The translations under genes were made by a program, and so were the position numbers. This document shows, piece by piece, positions 1 through 4,385 of a DNA stretch of 6,557 nucleotides. Position 1 is the stretch's first letter. Each line of letters opens with the position of its first letter. The notes under the pieces were generated by a model. It was not told the DNA's origin, made no database searches, and worked only from the letters and a program-made list of their open reading frames with translations. This stretch comes from an uncultured Gammaproteobacteria bacterium (GTDB taxonomy: Bacteria; Pseudomonadota; Gammaproteobacteria; CAIUAS01): the NCBI GenBank assembly GCA_903897205.1, contig CAIUAS010000103.1:1-6557 (forward strand), read 5' to 3'.

Positions 1-181
1 CAATTTTTTGATAAAGTTTTCCACAGGTAATTTGAATAATTGGAATAGCTGGCCACTGCGTTCGTAAATTATTAATAATAGAGGCATCAGTTGATAGCAC
101 AACAATACCTTCCGGCGCAACAATGGCATGCGTGTTTGTTAGAAATTCGTCGTGCCAAGTTGATGCTAAATAGCGCAGCGC
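1..181 (-). other. Ketoreductase domain, first ~60 residues of the structural subdomain
   Basis: After the DH and a Ser/Thr-rich linker, the sequence ALRYLASTWHDEF and then GIVVLSTD resemble the opening of the KR structural subdomain (the Y-x-x-x-W strand and a degenerate Rossmann strand). The catalytic Rossmann half, with its NADPH-binding motif and Tyr, lies beyond the left edge, so activity and stereotype cannot be read. Confidence 0.65.
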
Positions 182-3100
182 TGTGGAAGAAGATGACGCT
201 GTTTTTGCTGCCGTTTCTACAAAAGGCCGAGTGGAAAATCCAAACAGCTCCACACATACGGTTCCTGTTTCATCAATTATTTGAAGATCGTAACGACTTG
301 TCTGCACATTATAGGTAGCATTCTTTCGTGCTAACACATAGCCTTTGGCTGGCACTTTTTGATGAATTAAAATTTTCTCGAGTGCAAAAGGAATTTCTAA
401 AACCTGATCGGTATTTGCAGTGAAAAACCCAATTAAACTCTGCAAAGCGCCATCCATTAAACTAGGGTGCAATTGATATAAATCAGCGCTGGTCGCTAAA
501 CTCGGGGGCAACTCATAATGCGCTAATACGATTTCGTTATTTGCTTTTATCCAGGTCAAGGCTTGGAAAGCAGGCCCGTATTGAAGCCCCGCTTGATTAA
601 ATTGGGCGTAAAGTGTTTCTTTGGCGACAGTCTGTGGCAAATTAGAAGCTAATAAGGTAGGCGAATGCCAGGCTGGCGAGGCCAAAACAGTTTGATTTAA
701 AACAACATCGCCTTGGCTATAAATAACGCGCGTTTCACCTTCATCAGAATAAATTTCATAGTGGATTTTTTCGCTTGATGAGAATGGCATTAATGCAATG
801 GCGATGTCTTTTCCATGTTCATCCACCACCATAGGTATTAACCACATTACATTTTCAATTGTTATGCGCGAACCAGAAGGCACGGCTTGCTCTATCGCGG
901 CACGGACCATTTCTAAATAAGCAGCGCCTGGCAGTACTTTATGATATTTAACTTGATGATCCGATAAATAAAATTCTTTGCCACTAAAATAGCTCTTGAA
1001 TAGAACGCTTTCTAATCCCGAAAAATTGCGGTGCACAAGTGGATGTAATGCAGTTGAATTTATCCGGTTATCAAATGGCATGGCCGTTTCTATTTCTGGC
1101 ACCGCTTGTGTCGGAAACCAATAAGGTTCTTTTAAGAACGGATAACCTGGCAACGATATTCTCTGCTGCGCTTCTCCTCGATGCAATAAATTCCAATCCA
1201 AGTTATAGCCTTTGGCGTAAAGATTGGCTAATGCTTCGAGTTGTTTATGATAATCGTCTTCATTTTGAAATTGATTATTTTCAAATTTTTGTAAACTGTT
1301 ATTCAACACTTGCTCATAAATAGCTTTGTCTTCAACTTCTTTGTTTCCAGTAGATTGGAAATAACCTTGCGGTTTTTGGCCTGACTGCGCTTGAACTAAT
1401 TTGTTTTGCAAATCAGCAGTCGTTGTCGCGATCAAGGCGCAACGAAAATTAAAATGGTGGCGCCCTTTATTTAACGTATAAGCTATTGCTTCAACCGGCG
1501 TTTCTGGATGCTTAAGCAACCACGCATTTAGTTCTTCAATTTTTTGCGCCAGGGAACCGGGATGTTTGGCAGATAATGTGATCAGGTAACAGGGTTTACT
1601 GGCCGAGCTAAATAATTTTCTTTCAGGCGCTTCTTCAATTACCACATGTGCATTGTTCCCTGTCATGCCAAAGGAGCTTACACCTGCGCGTCTAGGCTGG
1701 CCTGCTTGCTTAGGCCAGCGAATGACTTCTTTGTTTATAAACAACGGGGAATTTTCTAATTTAAAATAAGGGTTCTGGGTTTGAAACATGGGCATCTTCG
1801 GGATTTGGCCATGTTGCATGGATAAAATAACTTTCACGAGTCCTGCTAATCCAGCTGCTGCTTCCAAATGCCCTATGTGCGATTTAGCGGATCCCAATGC
1901 ACAAAATTGGGTTTTAGTCGTGTAGCCTTTAAATGCTTGTATGAGGGAATTTACTTCGATGGGATCGCCTAGCTTAGTGCCTGTACCATGGGCTTCTAAA
2001 TACGATAAGCTCTCTGGATGAATATCGGCATTCTTCCAAACTTGCTTTAACAAGGCTATTTGCTGCTCAGGCCGGGGGGCTGCTGGGTTGTTTGAACGCC
2101 CCACGTGGTTAATTGCCGAACCTCGAATTACCGCATGAATTGGATCGCCGTCTGCTAAAGCTTTGTCTAACGGTTTTAGTAATACGCCGACGACCCCTTC
2201 TCCTGGCACATACCCATCGCCGCGCTCATCAAAGCTATAACAGTGTCCCGTAGGTGATAAGGCCCGCATACGGGAAAAATATACATAATGTAATGGGCTG
2301 AGAAGCAAATTCACGCCCGCTGCGAAAGCCATGTCCAACTCGCCTGTTTGTAGTGCTTGGCAGGCTAAATGTATCGCTGTCAACGAAGATGCACACGCAT
2401 TGTCTAACGGAATACTCGCGCCGCGTAAGTCATAGGAATAGGATAACCGCGCCGATAGAGCAGACATAGCGCTGCTTGCATGTTGATAATCAACAATTGG
2501 TAATTGTGCGCGAACAATTTCATCCCAATACTCATGGAAGCAAGAACCTACATATACGCCTGTATTTGAGCCAAAAATTTGATTGCCTAATGCAGCATCA
2601 TCGACAGTCTGCTGAAAAATTTCCAATAGCAAGCGGACTTGCGGATCTAACCAGGTTGCTTCCCTACCTGAAATTTCAAAAAACAGCGGATCAAATTTAT
2701 CAACGTCTGCTAAAAACGAACCCCATTTTGCATAAGTCTTATTGCTCGCTTCTTGATCTTCGCTGTACCAAGGCCGGTAGTCCCAATGGTCTCGTGGTAT
2801 TTCGCTGATCATATCTTTGCTGGCCAAAATATTTTGCCAAAATGCTTCTAGATTGTTGGCCCCTGCAAAACGTCCCGCCATGCCAATGACTGCAATAGGA
2901 AAACATTTTTCGTCTTGACGCACAGGCATAGGTGTCGGCATAGCATCAGATACAGCTGTAAAAACAGGCGTTTGAGCAGGCACTAATGGCATTTTTTCTT
3001 CTGCTGCGCGTTCTTGAATAGCGCTATTGTTTGCAACAGGCGCGTTATTTTCACTTCCCGGCATTTTTTCAAACACGGATGCATGTTCTTCTACAAAATA

Positions 3101-4384
3101 ATCAATCAGTTGTGCTAAATTTTCTCGCTCGAAAAATAAAGTAGGATAAAGCTCAATCGATAATTCTTGCTCTATCTCGCGTGTCAATGTAATCATGGTA
3201 GTCGAGTCTAAACCCAGTGCCATAAAACTTTTGGTCATGTCCAGCTGTTCGCCCGTTACTGCTTTGAATTTACTTTCAACATACTGGAACACTTTGTCTC
3301 TAATATCTTTTTTATCTGACTTACCATTAACAGGGCTTGCTATATTGCTTGCAGGTTGTTCTTTTTTAATTGAATGGTTAGTTAATGCGTTTTCTGAAGA
3401 AAGTTTTTCAAGTGGTTTATCTGCCGTTATTTGCTGAGGAACTCGTTTGGTGCAAAATCCTTCTATTACAATTAATAAATCGCCTTCCGGCCCATAAAGT
3501 TTAATGTTCGACTCAATCAGTTCGCTGCTATGCTGTATATGGCTTGCCCAAGCATAAGCTTTTGCTATAGCGCACTTTTTTAGTGCTGTGGGGAAAATGC
3601 ACATTTTTTTAATTAATAAAGGGGGCCAATGATAATCGACAGGTGCTTGCGCTGAGAAAGCGAAGGCACTCAACACATGCATGGCATCAAAAATGGCTGG
3701 ATGTATCACATAGGCATCTAATTCTGATTGGATAACAGGAGTTAACTCAATTTCTCCTAAAGCAGTATTTTCCAAAGAATAAACTTTTTTTAAGCTGAAT
3801 AAATTCGACCCATAAACAGTTTGTGAAGGTGCTTGGTAAAATACCTCACTGGAAAAAACAACGCCTTTTTCTTTAAATTGTTCTAGCAGCGACTCGAATG
3901 GTTCCGTTTTTTCATCCGCTTGAAGATCATGTAATAACACCTGGCCTTCGGCAGTTTTTGTGGTCTCAAGGCTCCCATCTAGCTGATAGGTGCTTTGAAA
4001 ATAATAGCCCCCGTTTTCTTGCGGTTTTAATTCTACTCTCACTTTTGCTTTTGTTTCTGGCGCTAATATCAAGGCTTGTAAAAATAGCATTTTTTGTATT
4101 TCAATTTCTTTTGCTGCCGCTACCCCACGCAGCGCTTTTAATATTAACGAAATATAGGCAGCTCCTACTAATACCGGTTGATTAAAAAATTGATGGTCAG
4201 CCAGCAGCGGTTCGTTACTTGTAAAAAACTTTTCAACAACCAGAGGCGCTAAACGCTGAGCAGTTTCTGTAGGCATTTTTTTTTGCCTGGCATTTAATTT
4301 CTCAATTTCTTGCAAAGCTGTTTCCTTCATTATTTTTTTCTCTTTGTATTGTTGTAAAATTGCTTGCAAATCCTGCTTACTCAT
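1..4384 (-). CDS. trans-AT polyketide synthase subunit, N-terminal part (DH-ACP-KS-DH-KR...), 3' end outside window
   Basis: The reading frame is open for 1461 codons from ATG at 4384 to the left edge, with no stop or frameshift found on full translation. Domain order by residue: docking-like segment 1-36, DH about 44-318, ACP about 360-435 (Ser394 in GLDST), Pro/Ala-rich linker to 494, KS about 495-921 (Cys664, His799, His839), flanking/LINKS-like region about 922-1090, DH about 1112-1388, and the beginning of a KR from about 1402. No AT follows the KS, which marks the trans-AT class. The first DH-ACP completes the module whose KS ends gene A; the second KS-DH-KR starts a reducing module expected to yield an alpha,beta-unsaturated intermediate if its KR and DH are active. 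The start is supported by AGAGGA eight bases upstream and by the one-base gap to gene A. ATG at 4330 (residue 19) also has an AAAGAG-like site but would cut the docking segment in half. The remainder of the protein and its product are not visible. Confidence 0.95.
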   Translation of the reverse strand, partial: MSKQDLQAILQQYKEKKIMKETALQEIEKLNARQKKMPTETAQRLAPLVVEKFFTSNEPLLADHQFFNQPVLVGAAYISLILKALRGVAAAKEIEIQKMLFLQALILAPETKAKVRVELKPQENGGYYFQSTYQLDGSLETTKTAEGQVLLHDLQADEKTEPFESLLEQFKEKGVVFSSEVFYQAPSQTVYGSNLFSLKKVYSLENTALGEIELTPVIQSELDAYVIHPAIFDAMHVLSAFAFSAQAPVDYHWPPLLIKKMCIFPTALKKCAIAKAYAWASHIQHSSELIESNIKLYGPEGDLLIVIEGFCTKRVPQQITADKPLEKLSSENALTNHSIKKEQPASNIASPVNGKSDKKDIRDKVFQYVESKFKAVTGEQLDMTKSFMALGLDSTTMITLTREIEQELSIELYPTLFFERENLAQLIDYFVEEHASVFEKMPGSENNAPVANNSAIQERAAEEKMPLVPAQTPVFTAVSDAMPTPMPVRQDEKCFPIAVIGMAGRFAGANNLEAFWQNILASKDMISEIPRDHWDYRPWYSEDQEASNKTYAKWGSFLADVDKFDPLFFEISGREATWLDPQVRLLLEIFQQTVDDAALGNQIFGSNTGVYVGSCFHEYWDEIVRAQLPIVDYQHASSAMSALSARLSYSYDLRGASIPLDNACASSLTAIHLACQALQTGELDMAFAAGVNLLLSPLHYVYFSRMRALSPTGHCYSFDERGDGYVPGEGVVGVLLKPLDKALADGDPIHAVIRGSAINHVGRSNNPAAPRPEQQIALLKQVWKNADIHPESLSYLEAHGTGTKLGDPIEVNSLIQAFKGYTTKTQFCALGSAKSHIGHLEAAAGLAGLVKVILSMQHGQIPKMPMFQTQNPYFKLENSPLFINKEVIRWPKQAGQPRRAGVSSFGMTGNNAHVVIEEAPERKLFSSASKPCYLITLSAKHPGSLAQKIEELNAWLLKHPETPVEAIAYTLNKGRHHFNFRCALIATTTADLQNKLVQAQSGQKPQGYFQSTGNKEVEDKAIYEQVLNNSLQKFENNQFQNEDDYHKQLEALANLYAKGYNLDWNLLHRGEAQQRISLPGYPFLKEPYWFPTQAVPEIETAMPFDNRINSTALHPLVHRNFSGLESVLFKSYFSGKEFYLSDHQVKYHKVLPGAAYLEMVRAAIEQAVPSGSRITIENVMWLIPMVVDEHGKDIAIALMPFSSSEKIHYEIYSDEGETRVIYSQGDVVLNQTVLASPAWHSPTLLASNLPQTVAKETLYAQFNQAGLQYGPAFQALTWIKANNEIVLAHYELPPSLATSADLYQLHPSLMDGALQSLIGFFTANTDQVLEIPFALEKILIHQKVPAKGYVLARKNATYNVQTSRYDLQIIDETGTVCVELFGFSTRPFVETAAKTASSSSTALRYLASTWHDEFLTNTHAIVAPEGIVVLSTDASIINNLRTQWPAIPIIQITCGKLYQKI
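221..1051 (-). other. Dehydratase domain 2 of gene B
   Basis: DH domain of about 277 residues in a KS-DH-KR module. It carries His1143 (LSDHQVKY), Pro1152 (VLPGAAYLEM), the YGPxF motif (GLQYGPAFQAL, about 1266-1276), and Asp1311 with Gln1315 (HPSLMDGALQ). It is expected to remove water from the beta-hydroxy thioester made by the adjoining KR. The only departure is Tyr1147 at the Gly position of HxxxGxxxxP. Probably active. Confidence 0.9.
1115..1621 (-). other. Post-KS flanking subdomain with LINKS-like helices (AT remnant)
   Basis: About 170 residues follow the KS where a cis-AT enzyme would have an AT. They start with the usual adapter strand (PCYLITLSAK) and the NKGRHHFNFRCALIA segment. 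A helical stretch follows, including ALANLYAKGYNLDWNLL, and the region closes with LPGYPFLKEPYW. No GHSxG-type AT motif is present. The helical part resembles the laterally interacting (LINKS) region of other trans-AT ketosynthases, which zips neighbouring synthases together. The flanking role is firm, the LINKS label is inferred. Confidence 0.75.
1622..2902 (-). other. Ketosynthase domain of gene B
   Basis: Complete condensing domain from FPIAVIGMAG to the GNNAHVVIEE motif. Cys664 (codon 2395-2393), His799 (1990-1988) and His839 (1870-1868) are all present, so it should elongate. Two signature motifs deviate: the active site reads DNACASS where DTACSSS is usual, and the C-terminal signature reads GMTGNNAH where GFGGTNAH is usual. 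Such positions track substrate clade in trans-AT KS phylogeny, but I cannot assign a clade by eye. Confidence 0.96.
3080..3307 (-). other. ACP domain of gene B
   Basis: Carrier domain with the attachment Ser394 (codon 3205-3203) in ALGLDSTTMITL. No Trp follows in the beta-branching position. It is followed by a Pro/Ala/Glu-rich linker of about 60 residues before the KS. It presumably receives the extender unit for condensation by the KS at the end of gene A. Confidence 0.93.
3431..4255 (-). other. DH-fold domain 1 of gene B, degenerate motifs
   Basis: Dehydratase double-hotdog domain of about 275 residues that completes the module whose KS lies on the gene A protein. The dyad candidates His64 (in LADHQFF) and Asp233 (in HPAIFDAMH) are kept. 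Three supporting motifs are changed. In HxxxGxxxxP the Gly position is Asn68 and the Pro position is Val73. The YGPxF motif reads YGSNLF. The Gln/His four residues after Asp233 is Val237. Loss of the Pro is a hallmark reported for double-bond shifting DH domains, but those usually also lose the Asp. It may be a shift domain, a DH of altered specificity, or inactive. Confidence 0.85.
4276..4284. repeat. Nine-base A tract (coding strand) near the start of gene B
   Basis: A run of nine T on the plus strand, read as A9 in codons for Gln-Lys-Lys-Met around residues 34-37. It sits between the docking-like segment and the first DH. Runs of this length are slippage-prone, and a slip here would truncate the whole subunit. 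The frame is open as read. Confidence 0.6.
4277..4384 (-). other. Candidate N-terminal docking segment of gene B protein
   Basis: Residues 1-36 form a short amphipathic helix, a Lys-rich turn (KEKKI) and a second helix (KETALQEIEKL), ahead of the DH fold. The pattern, helix then turn then E-A-L-rich helix, resembles N-terminal docking segments of trans-AT PKS subunits, including the beta-hairpin docking type. Its likely partner is the charged tail of gene A. This is inference from pattern and position. Confidence 0.5.
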
Positions 4385-4385
4385 A

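Noticed and set aside
1115..1621. A cis-acting acyltransferase after gene B's KS
   Set aside because: The region is only about 170 residues, has no GHSxG-type motif, and fits the flanking/LINKS region of trans-AT ketosynthases.
91..4185. Five plus-strand open frames of 75-110 codons (91-318, 1039-1323, 2476-2808, 3195-3437, 3898-4185)
   Set aside because: Each lies wholly opposite conserved PKS domain coding on the minus strand, resembles no known family, and is explained as an antisense shadow.
4328..4330. ATG at 4330 as the main start of gene B
   Set aside because: It has an AAAGAG-like site, but the ATG at 4384 has a better Shine-Dalgarno sequence, couples to gene A's stop and preserves the full docking-like segment. 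It is kept only as an alternative.
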